DNA of 64,000 nucleotides. It comes from Pristionchus mayeri. Its lineage: Eukaryota; Nematoda; Chromadorea; Rhabditida; Neodiplogasteridae. The stretch is taken from assembly GCA_036245805.1 (NCBI GenBank), contig BTRK01000005.1, positions 1,426,001 to 1,490,000 of the forward strand, written 5' to 3'. The position numbers and the translations under genes were made by a program. Below the pieces are notes generated by a model. It had not been told where the DNA came from. It saw only the letters and a program-made list of their open reading frames with translations, and made no database searches. This document shows positions 23,841 through 37,249 of the stretch, in pieces (position 1 is the first letter of the stretch; each line of letters begins with the position of its first letter).

Positions 23841-24874
23841 TTTTTCGAGACTGAAATTGATCAACCATGCTGAAATTGAGGGAAGGTGAAATTGCAATTT
23901 CTCAAATATGACTCCTATGCTATCCCAAATGATAGAAAACTCGTTGTAATTGTCAAATCATTCACGAAAATACATTTTGACGGTTCTAGATTCATTAGCA
24001 TCCTCAAAAACGCAAGTTGAAGAAATTCGAGATTTTCACCTCATTTCACTGAGTTTGGATAATTATTTTGACGCCATCTCGCCTCTTTAATAAGTCGTAC
24101 TGTATAATACGAGTAACTTTGTATGTTATGGTTACTATTTTCAGCAATTTCAATGGCAATTTAAAGTTTTGGACGTTCTAACATTCTGAAAAATTCACAA
24201 TTTCGCCTAAAGATATTTTTTGAACGTATCTCCTTTATATGAAGATTTGGGAAGTTCGCATATGGAAATGCGGCTTCAGCGAGTAAAAATAAATCAGAAT
24301 GGCCGGTAAAATCACAATTTTAAGATTTTTTAAAACTTTTTTTTCTGCTTTTTCTGGAAAATCGAATTTTCATTTTTTTGCTATTCGTCCACTTAAAACA
24401 ACTGTTCTGATGTATTTTTACTCGCTGAAGCCGAATTTTCATATGCGAACTATCCAACTCTTGATATAAGGAAGATACGTTCGAAAAATCGATATCTTTA
24501 TGCGAAATTGTGATTTTTTCAGAATGTTAGAACGTCCAAAACTTTAAATTGCCATTGAAATTGCTGAAAATAGTCACCATAACATACAAAGTTACTCTCA
24601 TTATACAGTACGACTTATTAAAGAGGCGAGTGGCGTCAAAAAATTATCCAAACTCAGTGAAATGAGGTGAAAATCTCGAATTTCGACAACTTGCGTTTTT
24701 GAGGATGCTAATGAATCTAGAACCGTCAAAATTTATTTTCGTGAATGATTTGACCATTACAACGAGTTTTCTATCATTTGGGATAGCATAGGAGTCATAT
24801 TTGAGAAATTGCAATTTCACCTTCCCTCAATTTCAGCATGGTTGATCAATTTCAGTCTCGAAAAAGTCGCTATA
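23832..24874. repeat. 1.04-kb palindrome branch of the foldback element
   Basis: Arms of about 455 bp: AAATTGCAATTTCTCAAATA near 23890 reappears inverted near 24810, and GCATATGGAAATGCGGCTTC near 24257 matches GAAGCCGAATTTTCATATGC near 24430. The unpaired centre is about 130 bp around 24350. Confidence 0.85.
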
Positions 24875-25674
24875 TGTTCATTTTTAAAATTCTGAAAAAA
24901 TATTGGAAGTTCCACATCACTTCAAGATTACGAAAATGTCAACGACCCAAATTCATATTTTTCTAAAATTAGTTATGGCACTTTATGTGCACTTTCGGAT
25001 CGAAATTTTTGCTTTTTTTTTGCTGCTAACTTTTTTCTTTCACATTTTCTCGCTGTCTAATGTTGAAATTCGGTTTATACGCGTCAAAATACACCAGAAA
25101 ATCTATATTCAATGTAATTCTGAGAATTTTTCGACCCCAAAATAGGGTAGTGCCCGAAAGTTTTCCAAAATCGAACCCCAGCCTTAGTTATTGCGGCCGT
25201 CAATCAGTACTAGGGTACTACACTTCAGAAAAAAAGTACGGAAATTATCGAATTTTTAGTCATCCGAAGGCCCCTGCACAGTTTTACGTTCTCTCGAGGA
25301 GTGTCTCTTAAAATCGTATTTTAGCCGGAAGGGAAGACACGATTCATTCTATTCACACTTTGTATATTTTTTTCGTTTAATTTGCTATTGTTTAGACGAT
25401 AAACTTAGCATTTAGAGGGCGGCTGGAAAGACCTCTTGGATAGAGTTCATGACAACGTTCCTGCTGTTACATGCGCAGTGAGGAGAGGTTTTCATTTGAA
25501 ATTTTATTTTTTTTTAAGATGATTTTATAGGTTGCAAAAGCTGCAGCTTTCCTTTTGAACTCGCATCTTGCGAAGCTGGAGACACGTGCTTCAGAGGTTT
25601 TTTTCCATGCGCAGATTTTTTGCTTAATTAATAAATACTGCTAGGACAGCTCGTCATCCAATCATCTAAAATAG

Positions 25675-28600
25675 GAAACTGCAAGGTCGCTACTTGCGAC
25701 GAGAAAGGATTCATGATTCGAGTATGTAAGGCACCACTAGTTTCGGGGTCATTGAATCGCTTTTAGGCGCGGACACTGCTCAACGATTCACTATCTGAAT
25801 CGGCTTCGGCAAACTCCACAAATTCAACGACCATTGCACCAGTAATCCACGATGGCGTCTACAAACTAAAATACGATTACAAGGGAGACTGGACTATCGA
25901 TAAGGTCCGTGATTATTCAGAATGCTCTTTAGCGTATTTACAGTGTTCGAGACACATTGACAAGTGCTGAATTTCTCATGCAACATCTGTAAAAATTTAG
26001 TTTCACAACGGACAGCAGATTGCAATCAATCTCGGTCAAGATGTGGAGGCAATCTGTTATTGGCCCAGTGAGACTGAATTTTATGATATTAAAACTCAAA
26101 TATTCAAATTTCAGAGTGCAAGCGGTGCGTAGTGGAAGAAATGATCTGTCCACCAGGTATTCTGAACCATTTTTAGTTACGCAATACCATACAAATAGGT
26201 GATATTTGCTCCTTTGACTGGATGAATGAGGCTGACCCATCACAGGAATGCGATGTGATAACATGCGGGAATGGAGAACTTATCGTGAGTTGACCATTAT
26301 GTTTGTATCATTCAAAAAGCTTGAATAAGGTATAGTAACGTCCTTTGAAAGATTTTTAGAAGCAGATTACGAACAGTTATTGGACATATGATCCAAACAT
26401 TGGTTTTCTGCTACCTATGAAACCTAACCCGTTGAAGTTCCGGGACAATCTCGGCATCGTTCGCCATGTAAACTCCCTTCGATGCGGTGATGATGCGGAG
26501 TGGTTGGTTTTACTTGTGATGTCTCGAATTTCCCCTATGACTCTTGAGACAAGTTCGCTATCATAGTAAAGGGGAGAACAATTAGCAAATTGACAGGAAT
26601 GTCGAACAGACAAAGGAAGACCTTGCGAAAGGAGCGAAGAAGGTCAGCACGAGTTTAGCTAATATAAAATCACACTTTTTCTCTCTATCACTTAAAGATT
26701 TATTATATTTTGAGAAGATAAATTCCATGCTAACAGTTCAAGCTAAACTTGTAGTTATCCTAGTCTTGAAACATAAACGAGTCATCCACCAGGTCTCTCT
26801 CTTCGACGATGAATACGTGGACGGAACTGAGCAGATCGAGGCTGAGAAGTGGGCTAATTAAATTCTAGAAAAACTATGTATTTTGTTGAAATTTAAAACA
26901 AAATCCTGTTTATTGCAGAGAAGCTCTCACTCCTCCAACACCAACTAACTTACACAGTAGAAGAGTCGAGGTGACTTGCCGAAAAAATGTGCCCGGTATG
27001 ATATGTTTCACGAACTTTGTTTAGCAGTTTGTGTCTCCGAGATTTAATTCATCACAGTTGCTCTCTCCTCAGCTTACAAATAACATTTCATCAGCCTGTC
27101 AGCGATTAAACCTGTCAATTAAATGAATTTAAATGTCTGTCAATTAAATGTTCTTCAGCCTGTCAGCGCTGCGCTGATCTGAAGAATTCCAACGTGTGTC
27201 CAGGCGGACCGGAGAGGGGATGCAGTGAGGTTCAGGTATGACGATGTGAATGGAAGAAGTGACTGTAATCGATCGGTGAGAGAGCACACATAATGTATAG
27301 ATTCATGTCTAACGAAGCCAGTTACTCTGAACATTTTGGTCCAATTAAAAGCAATAATAATCGATAAAATACTGTAATTACAGTACGACGGAGGGCACGC
27401 AGAAGATAAGTGTCGCGTGCTCTACTGCCCTGCGGATAGTGTACTCTGGGTGCGGAGATCTTGATCTTTAGTATGGATTAGATGCTATCATTATTCAACA
27501 TTTTCCGAAAAATACGCTCAGAGTGAAGTTTGTTTGTATCTCATATTCCAATTTCGGAATTTCTCCAAATTGCTCACTTTCCAGAGCTATCACTTCATGC
27601 GATGGAACCCGATCAACACATATCTTGAGTGCAACGATAAGGGAGGGTGGAAGTGATACAATGTTTTATTTTACTTTTATTGAAATATTTTTAAATCTAT
27701 TTACTGACAGGTTCCCCGGAGGTACCGTAATTCCCGATCATGCAGAAGTCAGCTGCAAATACAATGGTAAATATTATTTGTATCATTTATTTTGCAAGGG
27801 TTAATGGCAATGGGCTACATTTCTTTTCATAATCAGTATATATCACGTATAATTTGATATTACGCATAGTGCCAGTCATCCCCTTAACTTTCGAAATTCA
27901 TGACGGAACTATCTCAATATCTAAGGAAAATCATCACATCACGCGACTCCTTGCAGCAGAATGCGCTTGCGTGGGAGCCACATTGGGAACGACTACAGCG
28001 TGCGAAGCTGAGTGTGAGTCGGGTGGGTACGAGTTTGTGAAAATCGTGATTTTTGAGCTCATTAGAGTCATTTTTTCCTTAGAATGAGTATAATAAATGC
28101 GGGAGACACTGTATTTTCAATTCCGTCTCAAGCATGTTCAAATACTATTCCCATTTCAATATCATGTTAATTCAATTTCACATAGCAAGTTTTAATCAGT
28201 TATCGTCAGCTGATCAAATTAGACACAAATAGGGTAGTACAGTGTGGGAACGGACGTGGGAATCGCGTAGGTGAATGAATCTTGCAATTCGTCATCAAGA
28301 GAGATAATTGGGCCTTTATTAGTGACAGCATTCTAAAGATTTGGTAGCAATAAATGAGTCATTCCTGTTTTTCCCTCTTCTTTGCTGGACCATTTACTGA
28401 CGTGGGACGATTTCCGGAGATTTTTCTTTCTCTAAAAGATCCCTGCCAGGAACTCATAAATTCTAACTCTGCAATCCCGCAGAATCTGCAAGTGAATAAT
28501 ATCTTCCGATGCATGTATCCAATACATAACTGAGTGAAATTGTATTCATTATTCTTAGGACAGCAATATATGAAGTCAATGAACGCTAATGAAGGAACTC

Positions 28601-31371
28601 ACATAATGTTAAAATGCACCACACAGAAAAACGACAGTGATTATCTGCTTTTAAGGATGCGACTACGGCGCAGTGAATCTATTCGCGAAAGAGGGCGAAT
28701 ACAGCAAAATCGAGTGTAGATACAATGGAAAACTGGCAGTGAGCGGCTTTGGCTTTTTTTCCTATGTCACAAGTTCGAATCCAGGTCCAAAACTTCTCTG
28801 GTCCGATTATATCACGCCTCCCACGAGAGGCGTGATATAATCGGACTCGAAAATGTAGGCAAAGGATCAGCTCAAAATTGCACAGTACATGCAGCGCATC
28901 AAGAGAATGAATGGCTTGCGCCGAAAATACGATCTCATTGGTGAGACTTGTGCCGATTTTAGATTTCCTTATCATTTGAACTTTATTTTCAACAGAAATA
29001 AATCGTGAAAACGATCATTCTTGATCGCTCTCTCCGATTAGAGCGGTGTGAGGGTTAATTATTCTTTTGAAAATGAAGTTAAATGATAAGGGAATATGAA
29101 ATCGGCACAAGTCTCACCAATGATATCGTATTTTCGGCGCAAGCCATTCATTCTCTTGATGCGCTGCATGTACTGTGCAATTTTGAGCTGATCCTTTGCC
29201 TACATTTTCGAGAAAATCTGCAATGAATGTAGCATGGTTAAAATTTACTTTTAGGGGAAACGGTTTGGATGGTTCGATAGAGCTCGAAAAATTAGTGGGG
29301 GTCACTCAGAGTGCAAAGTTCGATTATCTTACACGAGAAATGAGATATTCGCCGTGAAAGGAGGAGGTGCCTATCTCCGACCTCATGCCGGGTGCTTGAA
29401 AATGAAGTATGCAAAATAAGACTTTGGGGGACTACTAGGAATACCTCAAGGTGCCCAAAACTAGTCAGAACCAATTTCAAGATTTTCCTTCCATTCCCAA
29501 TAATTGCGATTCTTGCTCTATTCTCTCGTGAAAGGCGTGATATGTCATTCTCGCTGTGGGAAATGAATAGTCTGATTATGAGATGGAACCCCGGGTTCCA
29601 GGCATGGGGCCAGGACACTGCTGCTTGTTTCCCCATAATTTCTTCAGATTTTCAACCCCAATTCTGGAGATTTCGTGCGGACAGTCGAGGGCCATCTCAT
29701 GTGTATTGGCAATGGAACGTGAGTATTTCTCAGTATGCTTGATCGTTCTTTGAGGTTTCTGCAGTTTCTTCTTTATTTATAGCCCATTAAAAAAATCCTC
29801 CCTTCTTCTTAGTAACATGTAGGCGAAACGAAACTAAAATGCAAACCTGAGAGAAAATTAATTTACAAAGCGAGAAGTTTTCGGAACTTCCCTAGATTCG
29901 CTTTGACAGTGTCCATTCCGTGAGCACCCAACGCGTACCCAAATAAGAGAGAAAATAAGGGGCAAGAATGAAAGTTAATTTGGAGATTGAACGTGTAATT
30001 CAGCTAGCTTGAGCAGTGCAAGTTCGCTTGATGCGCTAGTAATCCCTTCCAGAACGGGAAAAGTAGTGCACCAGTACGCACTATGCTCGAAATTCCCGTT
30101 AGATTAAGTTCCGCTAATTATCCACTCGTGGAAATGAGTGGCACTCAAAGGCACGGATGAAGGAGCGGCAATGTCGAGAAGTCTATTGTTATCCAAAGTT
30201 TAAAAAATACACCGTGTTGAGACATTTGAAGTCGTTTGAAAGACCATACATAATGAATGCGTCATTTCTTGCCAAGTAATCCCATATGGCAGTGATAAAG
30301 CACCTATTCACATTGGGCACCTGTACACTCCTTTTACCTGTCTGGAAGGGATTATTAAAGCAATTGGCGAACATTTCACTGCTGAAGTTAGCTAAATTTC
30401 GTTGTAGATACCGGGACAATCTTGGGAACAAGTACACCCATCACGATTGCTCAGTCTCGTGCCACTCGTGGGAGGGCGTGAAACGTGAGAATCTCTATAT
30501 TTCTAATCCTGCTAATCCCTGCTAAACTTAATTTATGGAGAAAATCCCGGATGATGTGTGAGCATGCAGCGGAGGGGGGCTCAATCTAATAAACCTCCCG
30601 TGCGGGCTTCCCTCGGGGGATTTGTGATTTCCGGTTGAAGGAGATCCGAGTGATATTTGCTCATTTAATGTGTATAATTGTTTTCAGATTGTGCCCGAGC
30701 TTGCACGTGGTCTCCACATGATGGCAATACCACGGTGTTCATTGGTGATTTTTGTAGTTGTTTTCGTCTGCCTATGGTAGATTTAACATTGCTGAGAATT
30801 TCCAGAAAAATCGAAGCACTCTTGAAACTTACTTTTGCTTTCACTCTTGCAATTTGCGATTTCTGCGCAAAGTTCCTCGAAAACTTGACAAGGAAGGCGG
30901 AAAACATCACTCGTCCAAGTTGAGTGACAACCGTCACTGAGAAGTAGAAAGAGAGACCCTTGAGACGTCGCGCGCGCGCTTTTTGAAGTGTTCGCCGCGA
31001 AGTTGGTACTTGAACTTGGCCGGACAAGGAGGCTCATCCCAGTGACCATTGACCATTGAACTTTTTAATCAACGGTTAATGGTCATTGAGATGTCAAAAA
31101 TATCTGGAAAAATGTGAGCTGAAGTGTTCCCCGGTAGCCCTAAGGACTACTAATATTGCCACTTTTGCCACACTGTGTGCAGGAAAACAAATGATATTGC
31201 CAGAGTCGACCGACTCTAGTGGATGTCGCCAATTGTGCTGTAAGGAGGAGCAAATGATGGAGGTCGGAGAAAATTTGCGAAATTATTTACCTTTCAAGTG
31301 CGTTTCAGGTACACGACACTGAAAATGACAAGTGGATTGCGCATAAGAGCCTATCCTGCACGGAAACTGGT
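25675..31371 (+). CDS. Modular Cys-rich membrane protein gene, middle segment
   Basis: Phase-consistent exons: 25675-25721 (CKVATC), 25767-25904, 26001-26067, 26115-26156 (CKRCVVEEMICPP), 26199-26284 (ECDVITCGNGELI), 26360-26467, 26793-26848, 26919-26995 (VEVTCRKN), 27159-27235 (CQRCADLKNSNVCPGG), 27384-27449 (KCRVLYC), 27585-27652, 27711-27766 (AEVSCKYN) and 27957-28013. Less certain: 28656-28738 (SKIECRYNGKLA), 29648-29718, one ending near 30480 (CSVSCHSWEG), 30688-30744, part of 31086-31300 (KCELKCS) and 31311-31371. The units repeat: a C-x2-C / CPxG / C-x3-C segment alternates with a segment ending in a single Cys before a basic or aromatic stretch. The last donor (phase 1) matches the acceptor at 38295. 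Function is not recognised; extracellular repeats of a type I receptor-like protein are inferred. Confidence 0.5.
28803..28844. repeat. Perfect 18-bp stem hairpin with ATATCACGCCTC motif
   Basis: CCGATTATATCACGCCTC, six unpaired bases, then the exact reverse complement. The same ATATCACGCCT..CGAGAGA words occur in the foldback element (about 22995 and 23825) and at 29520-29540, so it is a fragment or seed of that family inside the Cys-rich gene. Confidence 0.75.
28847..29212. repeat. Inverted duplication of an exon-sized block
   Basis: 28847-28980 (CGAAAATGTAGGCAAAGGAT ... CTCATTGGTGAGAC) is repeated inverted at 29080-29212, including the splice-like end and following intron. Centre near 29030. 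One copy is in gene orientation, the other reversed. Confidence 0.8.
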
Positions 31372-32214
31372 GCGTTTCACAACATATTTTTTTGCCCAAA
31401 TAACCACAAATCGCCAATTGCACAGCACTGTTTGATCGAAAACAATAAAATCACTCGAAATGGATGACCATTGATAACAAAATGACGATAGTTGCCTGCA
31501 ACCAGGGACTGGGAGGTGACTCATCCCCCCATAAAAGTATTGACGCAGATAGGAAATAGCCCCTGCATCCCTCCTTTATTACGATTCCCTGGACTTCTCA
31601 CGGCTAGATTCAAACTCTGAGTGAACTTCCTCTTCTTTTTTGAATAGAATCTACGATGCCATCCTTTGTTGTCCAAAGAAAGAGAATATTCACTATGTAT
31701 AGTCTGCTTTTTAATATGCGTCCTCCTGGCAAGATACTCTAAATGTGCACTTTTCATCTATCTCTCCCCATTTTACTGAATTTTATACACATTGTTACGC
31801 AAAGCACCTTCCTTTCACTATTTATAGCGTATTTATTTACAGGTTTCTTTACATCTTCAGAGCGCAGGGGCGCTGAACTCTTCAGCAAGACTACAGACGA
31901 TCCCTTCGTAGAAGTTCGATGCGCGAAATAAATTATGTTCAAAGACTCCCTGAATAATTTCGCCCACAAATCTATTGCCTACTTCTGGGTATTTACTCGA
32001 TTCCTGCCCATTCATTACCTCATTACCGCCCCTGAAAATAGAGCGGGATCTCTAACCAAGATCGTTTTGTTATTCTAGCTGCATTACAATTCATGCTACG
32101 GTAGATTTGATACATTACCAGTGACTTGATACATCAACAACTACTTTTACCATATGATTGCACTCTTATTTGATTGTAACTCTTAGGTAGAACGGCAGGT
32201 AGGTGAGATGATAC

Positions 32215-32375
32215 TTGAGACATCAACAGTTGGTGATGTTATCTGATTGCATTGATTACTAGGAAGATTGTGGTAGGTAAGGTTCTCGTTAGCAGGTGAG
32301 GCAGGTGCCACTTGATACATTAACAGTTGGTGTTGTTATCTCATTACAATAATTCTAGGTAGATTGTGAAAAGCG
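32215..32375. repeat. Two near-tandem units of about 95 bp
   Basis: ACTTGAGACATCAACAGTTGGTG... and CACTTGATACATTAACAGTTGGTG... each run through TTGTTATCT / ATGTTATCT to TAGGTAGATTGTG or TAGGAAGATTGTGG. A weaker half-unit precedes at 32110. The right arm near 56470-56600 has related words. Confidence 0.6.
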
Positions 32376-33295
32376 CCCATTACGAATCGCGTCAGAAATC
32401 ACAAGGTGGGGGCTGTTTTGAATGCTCATCTGAATCGTCTGAGCAAACAGAGCGTAATGGCGCAAGTCTCGTCTTTCCTATGGGTCATATTAGAGAGATT
32501 CAAGAGATCCTTCCCCTTAAGTGAGGCTTCGTCCACTATTGCCTGATTTTCTTGAGTAAAGTTCTAATGTATGTAACTACTCGTATCCTGACATCGTTTT
32601 GTTCAGAGTCACATTGCCAAACATCCCGTATTAATCGTCAACAATATGGGGATTAGTGAAGTGCATAAACACGGTTGTTTTCCTGAGCTTCCTGCTTGAC
32701 TCAATTTTGTCGCACACTTCCTATTTTGTTGTAGCGAATAACACTACGCGAGGAATGATTCGTATTTTATCGCATTATTCTGGCTAAAGTACAAATACGT
32801 CCTATCATCGTCAACTTGAGTGCATTAGCATAGTCCTCACCTATTGTCTATTGTCTATTGTCGGGTATTTGTGTGGTGCAACAATGACGAAATACAATCA
32901 GAGTTGACTACTAAAGTACAAAACCTCATCGCCTTGCACGTACCATAAATTGCCGAGTGCTGACCACAGCTTGTGGTATTTTTAGCGAACCCGACAATAC
33001 CCTGTTTTCTCTGGCGCTTCTCAGAAGATCAAGCTTATTATAGCACACGATTTCGCTCCATCTACATTCTCTCTCATAAAAATAAATACCATTCTCGAAT
33101 GACTAATTCATTATTCATGCCACCAATGCTTGTTCGTCGACCACTTCCTCATCCATGAGTGATCGCCTCAACACTTTGCATTGTTAATCAGGCGCGCACC
33201 CGGAAACACCTGCGTCTCCCCTCTGATCTCCCTGCATATTAATGGCTTCTAAAGCAGAGGAATGCTGCTTGCCCAACCCCGCCCCTCCTCCCTCG

Positions 33296-33388
33296 GAAGA
33301 ATCGTGTGACACTCTCCAAACCACACGCTCTCTCACCGGTCAGAGAGACGAGAGAGCGTGCGAACTGATGAGAGTCAGACGACTGCTC
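33296..33388. mobile_element. 94-bp-family hairpin, left arm, exact 8-bp TSD
   Basis: GAAGAATCGTGTGACACTCT ... GAGTCAGACGACTGCTC folds end to end. CTCCCTCG flanks both sides (33288-33295, 33389-33396). The orthologous copy is in the right arm at 55318-55410 with the same TSD, so this insertion predates the inverted duplication. Confidence 0.85.
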
Positions 33389-36047
33389 CTCCCTCGCTTC
33401 TCCCTATTTGCCTCACTTTCCTCTCGCATCCTCAGATTTTCCTTTCAAGCTCCGCGCATAACATCATTTCTCCATCATTTCCCCAGCATACCTGAGAATA
33501 TTTCTCGGATTCCCCTTTCGAGCGACGATTTTCGTAGGCGAATTGGCTAATTCGAACCGGAAAGAGTCACTCTTTCAACATGCGAATATCCGGTGCCAAA
33601 ATGCACTCCGCTTTCTCCGATCGAGTTAATGATTCATTTGGTTCTAAAAGCCATGAGGAAAGGTAATCGACTTCGCGCGCTCTCGAAACTAATTTTCGCT
33701 TACTCGGCAGTTCGGCGATGCAGTATGAGAAACGTTTCGTCGAAGGCCTTTATATTCTCGAATATCCTTGTTCATGCAAGCGCAAACTAAAGATGTATTG
33801 TAAAAAATTACTCTTAATTATGCGTGCTCGTTCAGCGGTCAGACAGATGAGAGAGCACGGGGAATGATGAGAGGCATTTCTTGCCAAGCCATACCTCGTC
33901 TAGACCCGACCGAGAATGACGCGTTGTTTTCGAATTTCGCTTTTAATTTCACGCTCGCACAGTCTTATTTGCAACGAAATTTCATCTTATGATGATCAAA
34001 GCTCTCCTTCAAGCATCTATGTATCGCAATTATTCACGCAATGCAATGAAGAGTGTCATGCGTTCAGTTCTCATACGACGTATTGCAATTAACCTTTAGT
34101 ACGCCGTATTTCCCATTCGAATCGACTTGAGAAGTGCACATTTCGCAGGCTTACCTTCTCTTGTATTCGAGAGATCTCAATCTAGTGTCCTCCTATGCTT
34201 AATTCGCTCCGGTCAAGGAAGCCACTTCAGGCTTATTCCCAGACTAGGAAGCAATATTCTACTACACTCACTCCCTCCTTCCTGCTTCTCAATCCTTATT
34301 AGCCACTAGCTTGTCATATACAACGCCCTTCCTTCCTGCTACCCTTATTAGTAACTAGAAGTAAGAAGCAACTTCATGCCTTATGCCTCTGCCTGCCCTA
34401 TGAAATCTAGTATATTCTTCATGCTCTGGTCAACCTTATTAGCCACTTCAGCCTTATTAGCCACTAGGCGCATGCACATCCCTTCATTCGCCCTGCTCAA
34501 CAACTAAATTTAAATGAAGAACGTTCTTCCTTGACTCTAAGCCTTGTACATTTTCTCACTTTTACTTGCTAGATAGTAATAACTACAACAAAAGGAGCAC
34601 ACACACCCACTCGTCTTCCTCTTCTATCCCTCCATCACTTTCCAAGCGAAGCCACTGCTGGACAATAACTTTGTTTGATGCTTAGTTACTCGAGCAAGGA
34701 AATATGTTTTCCTATCTGGGGTATATGGAGAAGCGATGCACTAGCAGCTGCATTCTGATAAAAACATTGCCACTTCCCCTTTTTTTGTATTTTTCATTAT
34801 ATGATTCTATGACTTACCCATACTGATCGAGTACACATTGATTTTGATTATCTTGTTAGAAGAATTGGCTCGATAATTATGCGAAATTTGAACAACGTAT
34901 ACCACAGCTAGAAGGCTCTTCTGTTCCAGCGAGAAATGAGCATGGCCATTTTTCCAGAATGAGGCAAAAATAATTAATTCTGTAATTAGTCATCGGTCCG
35001 GTTAAATTTCTCATTATGCAGTAAGCCTTAGCCTAAGCCTGAACAAAAAAGCTATTCGTTGGATCTTCTCACATTTCCACAGTGAAACATCTCCAAATGA
35101 TTCTTGTTTGCCCCTCAACTCCTCATTAATGCAACGTCTAGTCCCCAATGATGTATCAGATTGCTGGCTGAGATCAGGCATTTACATGTAAGCCATTTAC
35201 ATTGCATTGCTCCATTAGTTGTTGGTCTCACAACCCCCTCTTTTTCCAGTCACACCGTAAATCTCGCATGTGCGGATATCGTAAATGCGTTCCAGAGATC
35301 CTAGACGGTTAATTCTTCGTTGGACTTGCTAGATTTATAGTACTGGCTCTCAATCTTCTAATCGATCTTCGTATGTCTGGAGGCGGAAAAATTCTTAGTA
35401 ATCCCTCCAGCTCAGCACAAATCGCAAAATCCGAAACCGATCTGCGCATTTTTTTTCCGTATATTTTGATCCTATCGATTTGTGAATTCGGGGAAACGAG
35501 TATACACCCTCTGTCTAGAGCCTATGCATTCTTCATCCACTATCTACCAAGAAAATCTAATTCTGGAAATTTTGAAGACATAATGCTATAGAAAGAACGA
35601 CATTCCTTGTTGCATATCTTTGGTCGGAGTGAGCCTGAACCAAACGTGAAAAAGAAGGAATACTAGTGTAGCAGACGGGGAATTCTCTAAATTTCTGAAT
35701 TCCGTAGAGTAACAATGTCTTCCCGCGATGCCTCAAATATTCTAGGCGTCTGGACTCTGAGTGTGTGTTCCTTGTATGCGTGTGTCATATCCAGGACTTC
35801 TTTCCAATTCTGGCCTAGAATCCGCAATTTCGAGCTTCTAGTTTGAGGCCTTGCGTGATTGAGCCTAAGAAAATTTTCATTTCACACGTTCCCGGTCTCA
35901 AATGACTTTTGATTGCGCAAGATAAGACTGTAAATGAGATGTAATGGGGCAGTAATGAACTGTGATATCATTATGGGAAAGTGACTTGAGTCGTGAGTCG
36001 TAGATGCGACACCCTCCCTTCCTCCCTCTCCCTCGCCCGGTCGACTT

Positions 36048-36138
36048 GAGCAATGCTTTGACTCTCTTCAGTTTGTACACTCTCTCGCCGGTCAGAGAGA
36101 CGAGAGAGTTCAAACTGAAGAGAGTCAGACTATTGCTC
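36048..36138. mobile_element. 94-bp-family hairpin, near-perfect stem
   Basis: GAGCAATGCTTTGACTCTCT ... AGAGAGTCAGACTATTGCTC. The right arm at about 52405-52420 has the same flanks (reverse complement TCGACTTATTATGTTACTT) with no hairpin. Only CTT is duplicated at the edges, so the target duplication is imperfect. Confidence 0.8.
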
Positions 36139-36563
36139 CTTATTATGTTACTTACGTGGGAAAGCTGCGAAGCGAGAACTTGCTGAGGAAAGAGAGCAAG
36201 AGAGATAGAGAAATCGAGGACTGAGTAATAATCGCTACGCATTTCTCGGCGACACTGTAAATACAGAGATTGTCGAGGTAGATAGGATAAACAGTCTCTT
36301 GCCCAGCTGTCCATAACTCGTGAGTGGATACCTTAGTGAGGCGGTTTTCTGTTCGGTTATCAGTAGTTATCTAAATCGATTGTCATTGCAATATTCTCGT
36401 TGCCACAAATCTTGCATCCTGATCGTATGTCAATGATTCATTAGTGTGATTGTTTAGCCGGAAGTGAAACATAAACCAACCCCGCACAGTATCACTTACA
36501 TTCAGTATAAACCATTGCATATCGATGCTCACTTCCATTTCACTTCGCATCTACTGCTCTCTG

Positions 36564-36657
36564 GAGCAATGGTCTCACTCTCTCCATATCATACACTCTT
36601 TCGCTCACTCTGATCGACGAGAGAGCGTGTGCTTTGGAGAGAGTCAGACGATTCCTC
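36564..36657. mobile_element. 94-bp-family hairpin with exact 8-bp TSD
   Basis: GAGCAATGGTCTCACTCTCT ... GAGTCAGACGATTCCTC, flanked by GCTCTCTG on both sides (36556-36563 and 36658-36665). Same arm types and orientation as the copies at 10827 and 52936. Confidence 0.85.
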
Positions 36658-37249
36658 GCTCTCTGCATCTCGCAGACTCGTTCGCTGCTTGATTCCTTCA
36701 GATGTCATTCTCTTTTTGCTATTGTGTAGACGTGAATCGCTGCATTGAAATGTCCGACAGCTACTGCTAGAGTTCGGAGAACGGGTACACAAAATATTGA
36801 TATTGTTGGGAGAATGATGAGATAGATTTTTTAGACTTTTTGAGATCTTTTTCGAAAGATCTTACCTCCAGGGTGAATCCGCCCAAATTGACACTGGCCT
36901 AGCACTGTTCTCTCGCGAGCCCAGTCTCGACGACGGGATCCACCTTTACCTTTTACCTTTCCGTTACCTTCCCATTCTCGCTCCAGTCGCTCACTTCCTC
37001 TGCTAACGTTCCTAATGCCCCAATATACGGAGTTATCACTCGAATCAAGACGAAGAGTCATGTAATGTCAGCGATATCCTCTCTCCTCATCGATTTTCAT
37101 GAGACCTTTCCTAGGCTTGCCGTGGGGCTTCTCGTACATATGAATGGGCCTAAAATTGCCTTGATTTGCGCTCCGAAAAATGCGAAGAAACGGGAGAAAA
37201 TGAGCCCCATATCCTCGTGAATATACTCATTTCGCTGCACGTGTGGGTG

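Larger units (their letters stand above)
18853..25311. mobile_element. Large foldback element with nested palindromes, bearing a hAT and an LTR insertion
   Basis: Outer arms: 18853-19183 plus 22929-22998 on the left, and 24873-25311 on the right inverted. Both ends read TTAAGAGAC... / ...GTCTCTTAA. Inside, 22985-23092 pairs with 23710-23840, about 23311-23500 pairs with 23550-23715, and 23832-24287 pairs with 24416-24874. Folded, the unit gives a trunk with two branches, one of which is itself two-part. Arms are clearly diverged but alignable throughout. Without the 3.7-kb hAT insertion the unit is about 2.7 kb. TTAA at both ends could be part of the TIR or a piggyBac-like target. No transposase is encoded. 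Confidence 0.8.

Noticed and set aside
23601..23897. Opposed open frames of about 90-100 codons
   Set aside because: They lie in the palindrome of the foldback element, where open frames mirror each other by symmetry.
28847..29212. Inverted copy of an exon-like block as an antisense gene
   Set aside because: The reversed copy has no phase-compatible neighbours on the minus strand; better explained as a local inverted duplication.
33242..33550. 102-codon plus-strand open frame, with a similar minus-strand one at 55213-55482
   Set aside because: Both are translations of the same hairpin and flank in the two arms; conservation is of DNA, not of protein pattern.
35898..36314. 138-codon minus-strand open frame
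   Set aside because: It runs through the hairpin at 36048-36138 and its composition follows the repeat; no partner frame is kept in the other arm of the duplication.
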